DNA from: an uncultured Christensenella sp.
GTDB taxonomy: Bacteria; Bacillota; Clostridia; Christensenellales; Borkfalkiaceae
DNA: 64,000 nucleotides
Assembly (NCBI GenBank): GCA_910583855.1
Contig: CAJTYL010000009.1
Span: forward strand, 1-64,000
Direction of reading: 5' to 3'
The notes beneath the pieces were generated by a model. That model was not told the origin of the DNA. It was given only the letters and a program-made list of their open reading frames with translations, and made no database searches. Made by a program: the position numbers and the translations under genes. Of this stretch, positions 42,295 to 50,329 are shown piece after piece; position 1 is the first letter of the stretch, and every line of letters starts with the position of its first letter.

Positions 42295-44844
42295 TTCATT
42301 GTCGCTGTTGTCGACGCCTTCGGCTAAATCTTCGGGGGTAGCTTCTTCGGGAACCGCGGTTTCCGCTTCGTCGTCGCGTTCGGTGACGGCAACCGTAGCA
42401 ACGAGTCCGTCTTTAAGGCGCATTAGCCTTACGCCGCGGGCAGCTCTGCCTATGGTCGAGATTGACGAGCAGTGCATTCTTATAATCGTTCCGCCGTCCG
42501 AGATTATCATAATATCGTCGTCGTCGGTTACTTGTTTAAGATTGATAAGACTACCCGTTACCTCGTTGAAGGTACCAGCCTTTATGCCCTTACCTGCTCT
42601 GCCCTGCAAGCGGTAATCTTCCACTCTGCTACGCTTGCCATAGCCGCCAGTGGTTACGGTTAAGATATCTTTGCTTTCGTCGATTACGAGCATATCAACG
42701 AGCGCGTCGTTTGCGCCTATCTTCATAGCCTTGACGCCTGCGGTGTCCCTGCCCATAGAGCGGACGCCCGACTCGTTGAAGCGGATACATTTTCCGCCCT
42801 TGGAGGCAATCATTAGTTCGTCGTCGCCCGTAGTGAACTGAACGGATATAAGGCTGTCGCCCTCGTTTAATTTTATTGCGATTTTGCCGTTTCTGTTGAT
42901 GCGGGTAAACTCTTCGAGTTTGGTCTTTTTAATTAATCCGTTTCTGGTTGCAAAGGCGATAAAGCCCTGCGCGTCCGCCTGTACGGGAATAATCGTGGTT
43001 ATCTTTTCGTTCTGCTCTATCTGGACGAGGTTTACGATAGCCCTGCCGCGCGCCGTACGCTGCGCTTCGGGAATTTCGTAAGCCTTTATGCGGTAAACCC
43101 TGCCGCGGTCCGAGAAAAGAAGCAAATAGTCGTGAGATGAGCATACGAACATTCTTTCGACGAAGTCCTCTTCCTTCGGGCGGTGCGCCGTTATTCCCTT
43201 GCCGCCGCGGTTCTGCGCGTGGTATTCTGAAACGGGAAGGCGTTTTACATAGCCCGTATGGGTCATCGAAATTACGACCTGTTCAACGGGGATTAAGTCC
43301 TCGTCCTCTATTGCTCCGCTGAAATCTACCGCGATTTCCGTCTTTCTGTCGGAAGGATACTTACGCTTGGTTTCGAGAAGGTCGGTCTTGATAATGTCAA
43401 GCACTCTGCTTTCGTTTGCAAGAATATCCTTGAAATCCGCGATAGCCGCTTCCAAACCTGCAAGCTCTTCGTTGAGCTTGTCTACTTCCAAATGGGAAAT
43501 TCTGAAAAGCCTTAACTCGGCAACCGCCGTAGCCTGTCTTTCGTCCAGCGCGAACTTTGCGGTAAGCTGTTGAACGCAGTCGGTCTTGTCCTTTGCGTTT
43601 TTGCACACTTCTACTACTTCGTTTATGCTTGCCTGAGCGATAACGAGTCCGCGTAGAATGTGGGCGCGCTCTTCGGTCTTTGCCAAGTCGTATTTGGTAC
43701 GGCGGACGATTACGTCCTTCTGATGCTCTAAGTAATAGTAAAGGCACTCTTTAAGGTTCAGAACTCTCGGCGTGCCGTCAACCAGCGCAAGCATTATAAT
43801 GCCGTCCGATACCTGCAGGTTAGTGTGCTTGTATAAAAGGTTTAAAACGACTTGCGCGTTTGCGTCCTTCTTTATCTCGATAACAATACGCATACCGTCG
43901 CGGTCGGACTCTTCGCGGATGTCGGAGATGCCTTCAATCTTCTTATTCTTTACGAGGTCGGCAATCTGCTCGACGAGCTTTGCCTTGTTGACCTGATAGG
44001 GAATTTCGGTGACTATTATTCTCGTTTTGGTCTGGTTGCCGCTCTGATACTCCTCGATTTCGCAACGGGAGCGGATGATTATACTGCCGCGCCCCGTTCT
44101 GTAAGCCTTCTTTATGCCGCTTCTGCCCATTATGAGGGCGCCCGTAGGGAAGTCTGGAGCGGTGATGTATTCCATAAGCTCGTCAACCTCGATGTCGGGG
44201 TTATCGATTAGGGCTACCACGCCGTCAATACACTCGCCGAGGTTGTGGGGCGGAATGTTAGTCGCCATACCTACGGCGATACCGTCCGAACCGTTTACGA
44301 GCATATTGGGGAAGCGCGCTGGCAAAACCGCGGGCTGCAAGCCCGTATCGTCGAACGTCGGGTAGAAGTCAACCGTTTCTTTATCCAAATCTCTGAGCAT
44401 TTCGGAGGCAAGCTTGGTCATTCTCGCTTCCGTATACCTCATTGCGGCGGCGGGGTCGCCGTCGACCGAACCGAAGTTGCCGTGCCCGTCGACGAGTGGA
44501 AAGTTTATGGAAAAGTCCTGCGCAAGCCTGACGAGCGCATCGTAAACCGAGCTGTCGCCGTGGGGGTGATATTTACCTAAGCAATCACCGACGATACGCG
44601 CGCATTTTCTGAAGGGTTTATCGTAGGTCAACCCTAGCTCGTGCATAGAATATAAAATTCTGCGGTGGACGGGCTTTAAACCGTCCCTTACGTCGGGAAT
44701 AGCGCGGGATACGTTGACTGCCATTGCGTAGGCGATGAATGATTTTTTTAATTCTTCGTCAACTTCTCTGTCCAAAAGCTTTGTCATTTCGAGCGTTCGT
44801 TTAAATTCTTCGGTAAGCTCGGGACTGGTTTCTTTTTTAGCCAT
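42292..44844 (-). CDS. gyrA: DNA gyrase subunit A
   Basis: Breakage-reunion subunit of gyrase. Catalytic Tyr137 is in MRYTEARMTKLA. The quinolone-determining region reads GDSSVYDALVR with Ser98 and Asp102 at the usual sensitivity positions. The C-terminal DNA-wrapping domain carries the GyrA-box variant QNRGGKG (canonical QRRGGKG). 850 aa, normal. An acidic tail ends in EGVDNSDNE. It follows gyrB by 18 nt and its stop abuts repeat C2. Confidence 0.98.
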   Translation of the reverse strand: MAKKETSPELTEEFKRTLEMTKLLDREVDEELKKSFIAYAMAVNVSRAIPDVRDGLKPVHRRILYSMHELGLTYDKPFRKCARIVGDCLGKYHPHGDSSVYDALVRLAQDFSINFPLVDGHGNFGSVDGDPAAAMRYTEARMTKLASEMLRDLDKETVDFYPTFDDTGLQPAVLPARFPNMLVNGSDGIAVGMATNIPPHNLGECIDGVVALIDNPDIEVDELMEYITAPDFPTGALIMGRSGIKKAYRTGRGSIIIRSRCEIEEYQSGNQTKTRIIVTEIPYQVNKAKLVEQIADLVKNKKIEGISDIREESDRDGMRIVIEIKKDANAQVVLNLLYKHTNLQVSDGIIMLALVDGTPRVLNLKECLYYYLEHQKDVIVRRTKYDLAKTEERAHILRGLVIAQASINEVVEVCKNAKDKTDCVQQLTAKFALDERQATAVAELRLFRISHLEVDKLNEELAGLEAAIADFKDILANESRVLDIIKTDLLETKRKYPSDRKTEIAVDFSGAIEDEDLIPVEQVVISMTHTGYVKRLPVSEYHAQNRGGKGITAHRPKEEDFVERMFVCSSHDYLLLFSDRGRVYRIKAYEIPEAQRTARGRAIVNLVQIEQNEKITTIIPVQADAQGFIAFATRNGLIKKTKLEEFTRINRNGKIAIKLNEGDSLISVQFTTGDDELMIASKGGKCIRFNESGVRSMGRDTAGVKAMKIGANDALVDMLVIDESKDILTVTTGGYGKRSRVEDYRLQGRAGKGIKAGTFNEVTGSLINLKQVTDDDDIMIISDGGTIIRMHCSSISTIGRAARGVRLMRLKDGLVATVAVTERDDEAETAVPEEATPEDLAEGVDNSDNE

Positions 44845-44862
44845 ACTCTTTCTCCTCCACTA

Positions 44863-46788
44863 TTAAACGTCCAACTCTTCAACGAGTTTTGCGTTGTCTT
44901 CTATGAACTGTCTTCTCAGCTCGGGCTGTTCGCCCATTAAAAGCGAGAACAGTCTGTCGGCTTCTATTGCATCCTCTACCTTCATTCTTACGAGGGTACG
45001 CCTTGCCGGGTCCATAGTCGTCTCCCAAAGCTGTTCCTTGTCCATTTCGCCGAGACCCTTATAGCGTTGAAGCTCGAACTTGCCGTTATAGGTGTTTCTG
45101 AAGTCTTCCAAAGCCTTGTCGTCGTAAAGGTAGGTGTCGGGTATGCCTTTACCGGAAACTTTATAAAGTGGCGGCTGTGCGGCGTATACGTGCCCGTTTT
45201 CGACAAGGGGACGCATATAGCGGAAGAAAAACGTAAGAAGTAATATTCTGATGTGTGAGCCGTCTACGTCGGCGTCGGTCATTATGATTATGCGGTCGTA
45301 ACGGAGCTTGCTTTCGTCGAAATTTTCCTGTATGCCGCAGCCGAACGCCGTTATCATCGCCTTGATTTCTTCGTTTTCGAGTACGCGGTTGATGCGAACC
45401 TTTTCAACGTTTAAAATTTTACCGCGGAGGGGCAGAATTGCCTGAAAGCGTCTGTCGCGACCCTGCTTTGCCGTACCGCCTGCGGAGTCGCCCTCAACGA
45501 TGTAGATTTCGCAGAGTTCCGAACGCTTGTCCGAACAGTCCGCAAGCTTGCCGGGGAGCTTCGTGCTCTCGAGGACGCCCTTTCTGTGGGTTTCTTCCCT
45601 TGCAAGCCTTGCCGCTTCCCGCGCGCGCTGCGCCGTGATACAGCGCATTATAAGTTCTTTGGTTTCGGCGGGGTGTTCTTCGAGGTAAGTGCCAAACTTA
45701 TCGGTGACGGACTTCTGCACGAAGCCCCTTACATAGGTCGAGCAAAGCTTTGCTTTGGTCTGGCTTTCGTACTGTGCGTCGGCAATCTTCACGGAAACGA
45801 CTGCGGTGATGCCCTCTCTTACGTCGTCGCCAGAAAGCTTTTCGCTGTCCTTTAAAATATTAAGTCTTTTACCTGCGTCGTTTATGACTTTTGTGAGCGC
45901 GGCTTTGAAGCCGTCGAGATGGGTGCCGCCGTCGGGTTGGCGGATATTGTTAGAGAAGGGGAAAATCTGCTCCGAATAACCGTCGTTGTACTGAATTGCG
46001 ATTTCAAGGAACTTATCGTCCCCCTCGCTGTCCTCAAAGTAAACGGGCTTTTCAAACAGAACGTTCTTACCCTTGTTTATATCCTCTATAAAGTGTACTA
46101 CGCCGCCCTCGTAGCAGAAATCGTCGTGGCGTTCCTTTTCACCGCGGAGGTCTGTAAGCGTGAGCTTCAAACCCTTGTTGAGGTACGAAAGCTCCCTTAA
46201 AAGAGTTTTTAAAGTATCGTAGTTAAACTCAGTGGTTTCAAGAATGGTTGCGTCAGGGTGGAAGGTAATCGTCGTGCCTGTTTCCTCCGTATCGCCCACT
46301 ATTTTAAGCGGTTCTTCGGGAATACCGCAGTGATAGACCTGACGGTATCTGTGACCGTTCTGGCAAACCTCCGCAGTGAGCGTATCGGAAAGCGCGTTTA
46401 CACAGGAAACGCCCACACCGTGCAGACCTGAAGAAATTTTATAGCCGCCAGCCTTGTTGCCGCCGCCGAACTTGCCGCCCGCGTTGAGGTTGGTTAAAGC
46501 AAGCTCTACGCCGCTTATTCCTGTATCGGAGTTGATGCCGGTGGGAATACCCCTTCCGTTGTCCTTAATACTGCACGAACCGTCCTCGGTTATAATAACG
46601 TCAACGGTGTCGCAATAGCCAGCCAAGGCTTCGTCAATGGAGTTGTCTATAACTTCCCTTACGAGGCAGTGCAGGCCCTTTTCATCGGTGGGTCCGATAT
46701 ACATACCGGGATGCTCGCGGACGGGCTCCAGACCCTTTAACGCGCGCAGGGAATTGGCGTCGTAATTGTTCTCGATTTTATCAGGCAT
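44863..46788 (-). CDS. gyrB: DNA gyrase subunit B
   Basis: ATPase subunit. GHKL ATP site (IDEALAGYCD, DNGRGIPTGIN, GGKFGGGNKAGGYKISSGLH), the GVSCVNALS segment, the TOPRIM motifs EGDSAGGTAKQ and DADVDGSHI, and a C-terminal QRYKGLGEM. 641 aa, normal. A GGGGG-rich Shine-Dalgarno lies 5-10 nt upstream. A strong promoter at 47016-47044 gives an unusually long (about 220 nt) structured leader. Confidence 0.98.
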   Translation of the reverse strand: MPDKIENNYDANSLRALKGLEPVREHPGMYIGPTDEKGLHCLVREVIDNSIDEALAGYCDTVDVIITEDGSCSIKDNGRGIPTGINSDTGISGVELALTNLNAGGKFGGGNKAGGYKISSGLHGVGVSCVNALSDTLTAEVCQNGHRYRQVYHCGIPEEPLKIVGDTEETGTTITFHPDATILETTEFNYDTLKTLLRELSYLNKGLKLTLTDLRGEKERHDDFCYEGGVVHFIEDINKGKNVLFEKPVYFEDSEGDDKFLEIAIQYNDGYSEQIFPFSNNIRQPDGGTHLDGFKAALTKVINDAGKRLNILKDSEKLSGDDVREGITAVVSVKIADAQYESQTKAKLCSTYVRGFVQKSVTDKFGTYLEEHPAETKELIMRCITAQRAREAARLAREETHRKGVLESTKLPGKLADCSDKRSELCEIYIVEGDSAGGTAKQGRDRRFQAILPLRGKILNVEKVRINRVLENEEIKAMITAFGCGIQENFDESKLRYDRIIIMTDADVDGSHIRILLLTFFFRYMRPLVENGHVYAAQPPLYKVSGKGIPDTYLYDDKALEDFRNTYNGKFELQRYKGLGEMDKEQLWETTMDPARRTLVRMKVEDAIEADRLFSLLMGEQPELRRQFIEDNAKLVEELDV

Positions 46789-47009
46789 ATTAACCCCCTG
46801 AAATTTATTTTTATATTAATCAAGGCGCAACCCAAAATCACATTTTTGGGTTAGCGCACTCAATTTGCGCATATCTACGGCTCACCGGAAGTGAATTGGC
46901 GCAACTATATAATTGTGTGTCCTTAAATGCTGCGCCAAGAGAAACTTGGTTTCTAAAAAACACGAAATATTTTACGCGCAGAATAGCGCAAAATATTTGT
47001 AAGCCGATT
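46789..47009 (-). promoter_or_regulatory. Structured 5' leader of gyrB-gyrA
   Basis: From the predicted RNA start near 47009 to the gyrB ATG there is about 220 nt with several hairpins on the minus strand: CCAAG-x5-CTTGG, TTGGCGCA...TGCGCCAA, ATGCGCA...TGCGC and AACCCAAAA-x6-TTTTGGGTT near the Shine-Dalgarno. No known riboswitch class was recognised. Confidence 0.5.
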
Positions 47010-47015
47010 TTTTTT

Positions 47016-47044
47016 ATTATACCATATTATATAATCGAATGCAA
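47016..47044 (-). promoter_or_regulatory. Sigma-A promoter of gyrB-gyrA
   Basis: Minus strand TTGCAT (47039-47044), 17-bp spacer, TATAAT (47016-47021). Confidence 0.75.
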
Positions 47045-47105
47045 GAATTTGAAGAAAAAAATACAGAAACAGCATAAAATTTTTGCCGACGGACATACTT
47101 TTTTT

Positions 47106-47261
47106 ATGGAAAAATTTAACTGTAAAAATATGCCCGACACGGACTTCGTAAACGAAGTGTTCGAATGCGGAAATTGCGGCAATCACGTATGCAAAACGCA
47201 AGCAGAAATATGGGGCAGAATTTGCCCGCATTGCTTCGGTAAGCTGTATAGAATAAGCTGA
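47106..47261 (+). CDS. Small zinc-ribbon protein, 51 aa
   Basis: The short chain carries two CxxC pairs, FECGNCGNHVC and ICPHCFGKLY, typical of a zinc-ribbon. The preferred start is ATG 47106; an upstream frame to 46896 is open but overlaps the gyrB leader and is not protein-like. There is no strong Shine-Dalgarno. Nucleic-acid or protein-binding role unknown. It diverges from gyrB. Confidence 0.55.
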   Translation: MEKFNCKNMPDTDFVNEVFECGNCGNHVCKTQAEIWGRICPHCFGKLYRIS

Positions 47262-47300
47262 GTTTCAGCTTAAAACCCTCACTATTGATTATCTGAAAAA

Positions 47301-47370
47301 GATTCTTCACTGCGTTCAGAATGACAATACCGTGCGCAAAGTATAGCTAACGCTCACGCAGAATGACTAT
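47301..47370. repeat. Family D repeat, copy D1
   Basis: ATTCTTCACTGCGTTCAGAATGACA with a second partial unit CGCTCACGCAGAATGAC at about 47351-47367. The same core recurs at 48451 (inside ppx) and 59148. Confidence 0.65.
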
Positions 47371-47376
47371 ACAATA

Positions 47377-47415
47377 AAATCCGCCCGCGCAAAACTGCGC
47401 GGGCGGATTTTATAT
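47377..47415. terminator. Terminator between zinc-ribbon gene and M50 protease gene
   Basis: AAATCCGCCCGCGCA (47377-47391) pairs with TGCGCGGGCGGATTT (47396-47410); T-rich on both sides, so bidirectional between convergent genes. Confidence 0.85.
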
Positions 47416-47418
47416 AAG

Positions 47419-48132
47419 TTATAAATATTCTTTTTTGAGTTCTTCAAAGCGGTTTTTCCACAGCTCCGCTTTTTCCTCTTCGCCTTTGGCTTTAAAGTAC
47501 TCATATTTGAGTTCGGCAAAGGAAATGAACGCGGGATCGTCCTCACGGATTTGAGGAAGGTCGGATAAAAGGTTTTCGCTCGCTTCCTCTATGGACTTAC
47601 CGTTTAAAACCCGAGCCTGAACAGTGAGCACGGCAAGCGTTACCTTTGCGGTATCGGTGTTGTTGAGCAAATCGTTACATACAAGCCCGTCGGTCTTACC
47701 CGAATTAAACCAGGCGGGAATAATATTTAAAATCAAAAGATAAACGTTGGACGGGACTAAAAACAAAATGCAAGCGGGCGCAGGCGTATAGCGTACTATA
47801 AAAGCAACCGCCACCGCTATCGTTAAATTTACTAAAACGCCGCCGAGAGCCGTAAAAAACAACCTTGGTCTGAGCTTTTTATCCGTCTTGGGAATTAATT
47901 TACAACAGGACGACCCGAAAAGGTTGAATTTTGGTAAGGCTTTTATTTTGCATATTGCGCCGAAAAACATATGCCCGCACTCGTGCAGAAGCGACGAAAG
48001 CGGCAGAGAAAGAATCATTGCAACGCATACGGCTATAACCCATAAGCCGTGGTCACGCCATGCGACGAAGCCGCATAAAGCAGCCGTCAAAAGCGCAAAT
48101 ATAGCGGATAATACCGACGCCAGATATTTCAT
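47419..48132 (-). CDS. Site-2-protease-like M50 membrane metalloprotease, 237 aa
   Basis: Intramembrane zinc protease fold: HECGH (His50, Glu51, His54) is the HExxH motif in a membrane helix, followed by ALGGVLVNLTIAVAV, and a later PAWFNSGKTDG that takes the place of the usual NPDG metal-ligand motif. About six helices, with a soluble C-terminal region ending KKEYL. It overlaps ppx by 4 nt, so the two genes are coupled. Possible SpoIVFB-like role is inference. Confidence 0.82.
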   Translation of the reverse strand: MKYLASVLSAIFALLTAALCGFVAWRDHGLWVIAVCVAMILSLPLSSLLHECGHMFFGAICKIKALPKFNLFGSSCCKLIPKTDKKLRPRLFFTALGGVLVNLTIAVAVAFIVRYTPAPACILFLVPSNVYLLILNIIPAWFNSGKTDGLVCNDLLNNTDTAKVTLAVLTVQARVLNGKSIEEASENLLSDLPQIREDDPAFISFAELKYEYFKAKGEEEKAELWKNRFEELKKEYL

Positions 48133-49025
48133 AGCTTGCCCTCTCTTAAAAGAACAAAGCCCTCTAAATTATCCTTTTCGGAAACTATGATTTCTTTTAC
48201 GCCGAATTTGCTCATTACCTCCGCTATCAAAAGGCAACCGCCGCCGACGATTTCCGCCGAACTGCCGCAAATGGTGGTTGCGCGTATCTCCTCAACGGAC
48301 ATAGACAGAAGTTTATCGGCTAAACTGCGCATCTCTTCAAGCGTTATTACGGTACCGTCGGTGATTTCGGGACGGTATTCTTTTAAACTGTGTTTAATGG
48401 AGCCTAAGCGCGAAGCCGTGCCGCCGATGGCGTAGGTTTTTAAGCTGAAAGCTTCTTCACTGCGTTCAGAATGACTTGAAAGAAGGGTGAAATTGCCATA
48501 GTCGGCAAGCTTTTCTTTTATGACTTTTAATAATTTCCCCTTGTCGCGACCTGCCAAATCGTAGAGCCGAACAGTACCTATATTTACGCTTTTGGAATAT
48601 AGCAAGCGACCGCAAACCCTGTAAGTTACCTCGGTGCTTGCCCCGCCGACGTCAATTATCCCGCCGTCACCGTTACCGACCGCGCCTAAGATGCCGCACC
48701 GGGCTTCCTCTTCGCCGCTTAAAATTTCAACCTGTAAGCCGCAAAGTTCTTTTACGCGTTCGACGAAGACTTGTCCGTTAGACGATGAGCGAACCGCGGC
48801 GGTCGCAAAGACGTAAACCTTTTCACTACCGCCGTTTATCGCTTTACGATAAAACTCTGCGACGGCAAGCGCGCTGCGTTCAATAGCTTCACTCTTTAAA
48901 CTGCCCGTAAGCGAAAGCCCCTCGCCCAAGCGGGTGGTTTTAATGGTTTTATATAAAGTTTTTCCGCCTGCGAAAGTTGCAAGGCGGACGGAATTAGAAC
49001 CTACGTCTATTGCTGAAATTTTCAT
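48129..49025 (-). CDS. Ppx/GppA family exopolyphosphatase, 298 aa
   Basis: Sugar-kinase/actin-fold phosphatase acting on polyphosphate or pppGpp. It has AIDVGSNSVRLATFA, the VFATAAVRSSSNG segment, LSGEEEARCGILGAVG and IIDVGGASTEVTY. Residues around 184-193 (SHSERSEEA) are encoded by a family D repeat lying in frame inside the gene (48451-48476), apparently tolerated. It begins 3 nt after divIC and overlaps the M50 gene by 4 nt. Confidence 0.9.
   Translation of the reverse strand: MKISAIDVGSNSVRLATFAGGKTLYKTIKTTRLGEGLSLTGSLKSEAIERSALAVAEFYRKAINGGSEKVYVFATAAVRSSSNGQVFVERVKELCGLQVEILSGEEEARCGILGAVGNGDGGIIDVGGASTEVTYRVCGRLLYSKSVNIGTVRLYDLAGRDKGKLLKVIKEKLADYGNFTLLSSHSERSEEAFSLKTYAIGGTASRLGSIKHSLKEYRPEITDGTVITLEEMRSLADKLLSMSVEEIRATTICGSSAEIVGGGCLLIAEVMSKFGVKEIIVSEKDNLEGFVLLREGKL
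48451..48476. repeat. Family D repeat, copy D2, inside ppx
   Basis: GCTTCTTCACTGCGTTCAGA followed by ATGACT, nearly identical to D1. On the minus strand it encodes SHSERSEEA in frame with ppx. Confidence 0.75.
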
Positions 49026-49028
49026 AAC

Positions 49029-49289
49029 TCAATCTTTGGGAAAACTGTAACCGAGTTCAAAAGCTTTATCCAAAAGAAATTCTTCGGACTTTAAGTAATC
49101 CAAATCGTTCTGCTTTTCTTCAAGCTTTTGCGTGTATTCGCTTATTTCTTTTTCCATTGCTTTTTTTCTGCCGTTGCCTACGCCGATTGCGATGAGCTGA
49201 TAGATTATGACGGCGGTCAGAATTACTATCAACAATATCACGTTGACGGTTATCGCCGCTGCCATCCGAATACGCCTTTGTTCTTCCAC
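49029..49289 (-). CDS. divIC: Septum formation initiator (DivIC/FtsB family)
   Basis: One N-terminal membrane helix (about 12-34) then a coiled coil (KKAMEKEISEYTQKLEEKQN) and a C-terminal FELGYSFPKD. Belongs to the divisome subcomplex that activates septal wall synthesis. 86 aa is usual. The GTG start at 49289 has a GGAG site 7 nt upstream. It lies in the conserved yabP-yabQ-divIC order. Confidence 0.88.
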   Translation of the reverse strand: MEEQRRIRMAAAITVNVILLIVILTAVIIYQLIAIGVGNGRKKAMEKEISEYTQKLEEKQNDLDYLKSEEFLLDKAFELGYSFPKD

Positions 49290-49653
49290 CGTTTTTCTCC
49301 TTGAGTTCAGTAATTTTATTATAAACTTTTTTTAAGAAAAATGCAACAATTAAATGGAAACTTTTTAAATATATGAGCGCGCCCAAAAGACAACCTATAA
49401 GCATATACAGGCGCAGCCCCTCGAAATCGAACATGACGGACGTAAAAATAAACCCCGCGGCAAACACGAGGCAATATAAAATATCCGCCGCAGCTATGAA
49501 AATTTTGTCTTTTACAGTGTAGGCGGACTTGTCTGCGCCGCACAAAACGACGCGCACTACGTACAAGACGTCGTAGACGACCCCGCTTACGATGCCGCAG
49601 AGCATGCACGTCATAAAAATGAAAAATTGCAATATGAAAACCTCATCCGTCAC
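49120..49653 (-). CDS. yabQ: Spore cortex protein YabQ with a C-terminal tail read through divIC
   Basis: Four helices in the first 115 residues (FFIFMTCMLCGIVSGVVYDV, AADILYCLVFAAGFIFTSVM, LYMLIGCLLGALIYLK) match YabQ, a membrane protein required for cortex formation. The last about 56 residues (NGGRTKAYSDGSGDNRQRDI... very Arg-rich) come from the divIC coding region in another frame, a 170-nt overlap, and have no membrane or fold character. The GTG start at 49653 lies within repeat C3; a TTG at 49632 with GAGG upstream is also possible. Confidence 0.82.
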   Translation of the reverse strand: MTDEVFILQFFIFMTCMLCGIVSGVVYDVLYVVRVVLCGADKSAYTVKDKIFIAAADILYCLVFAAGFIFTSVMFDFEGLRLYMLIGCLLGALIYLKSFHLIVAFFLKKVYNKITELKEKNGGRTKAYSDGSGDNRQRDIVDSNSDRRHNLSAHRNRRRQRQKKSNGKRNKRIHAKA

Positions 49654-49686
49654 TGCGTGACATCTTCCCCAGAGGGGAAGGCTTAA
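49641..49686. repeat. Family C modular repeat, copy C3, at the yabQ start
   Basis: CCTCATCC flank, short hairpin GTCACTGCGTGAC, then CTTCCCCAGAGGGGAAGGCTTA. It fills most of the yabP-yabQ gap and covers the yabQ start codon region. Confidence 0.75.
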
Positions 49687-49721
49687 TTGCGGTTACAAAA
49701 AACGCAATATTGCGCCATTAT

Positions 49722-49973
49722 TTATTTAAATAATTTTTGGCGGAGACTGCCGCCCTTCTGCACATATCGTACGCCAGATATTTCGCCCGTAGCGGAGAAC
49801 GCGCCGCTCGTTTTGGAGAAGTTAACTATCTTCATACCGCTGCCGTTCACGACTATTCTGCCACCCTGATAGGTTAAAAGAATTTGTTTATCAGAAAACG
49901 CGTCAACGCTCTGAATTGCCGTCGCCGAAATTCTTTTGCACTGTTCAACCGTTAAATTGTGTCCCTCTTCCAT
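49722..49973 (-). CDS. yabP: Sporulation protein YabP
   Basis: Small (83 aa) YabP/YqfC-like protein with the family pattern LTVEQCKRISATAIQSVDAF, GRIVVNGSGMKIVNFS and GEISGVRYV. Needed for spore cortex or coat steps in Bacillus. The ATG at 49973 has a GTGAGGT site 6 nt upstream; a longer frame to 50063 runs through a terminator and is rejected. First gene of yabP-yabQ-divIC-ppx-M50. Confidence 0.88.
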   Translation of the reverse strand: MEEGHNLTVEQCKRISATAIQSVDAFSDKQILLTYQGGRIVVNGSGMKIVNFSKTSGAFSATGEISGVRYVQKGGSLRQKLFK

Positions 49974-49984
49974 TTTAACCTCAC

Positions 49985-50009
49985 AAAAAAACCACCCTTT
50001 GCGGGTGGT
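49985..50009 (-). terminator. Terminator of XRE regulator 2
   Basis: ACCACCC (49991-49997) pairs with GGGTGGT (50003-50009), with a T-run on the minus strand. It lies between XRE gene 2 and yabP. Confidence 0.75.
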
Positions 50010-50040
50010 ATATTTTATGATTAATATTACAGTTTTATGA

Positions 50041-50247
50041 TTAATAAATATCCGTTTTGCCAAGCAGGTAATCGGTTGAACACTCTAACGCTTCGGATAA
50101 TTTTAAAATTGCGGTTGCGGTGGGTTCACAATCAGCAGTTTCCCAACGGCTAATCATTGAGGGACTGCACCCTACCTTTGCGGCAAGCTGTGTTTGTGAT
50201 AATTTTTTATCTATCCTTAATTCCTTTATCCGTAGAGAAATCAGCAT
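50041..50247 (-). CDS. XRE-family HTH regulator 2, 68 aa
   Basis: HTH of the Cro/CI type: LRIDKKLSQTQLAAKVGCSP and SMISRWETADCEPTATAI, ending ECSTDYLLGKTDIY. No Shine-Dalgarno precedes ATG 50247. It is divergent from the Cys-rich 80-aa gene and is likely the repressor of the promoter between them, with the same layout as the unit at 41.6-42.2 kb. Confidence 0.87.
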   Translation of the reverse strand: MLISLRIKELRIDKKLSQTQLAAKVGCSPSMISRWETADCEPTATAILKLSEALECSTDYLLGKTDIY

Positions 50248-50267
50248 AATAAAATATTATCAGAAAT

Positions 50268-50309
50268 TGAGTAAACTCATTGACATTGTGAGTATTCTCA
50301 CGTTATAAT
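50268..50309. promoter_or_regulatory. Divergon 2 promoter with palindromic operator
   Basis: TTGACA (50280-50285), 18-bp spacer, TATAAT (50304-50309). GTGAG-TATT-CTCAC (50288-50301) fills the spacer and TGAGT-AA-ACTCA (50268-50279) sits just upstream. Confidence 0.65.
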
Positions 50310-50329
50310 ATTATATAGAGGAGATAAAT

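Noticed and set aside
46896..47105. Upstream extension of the 51-aa zinc-ribbon ORF
   Set aside because: It runs antisense across the gyrB promoter and leader, and the added residues are not protein-like.
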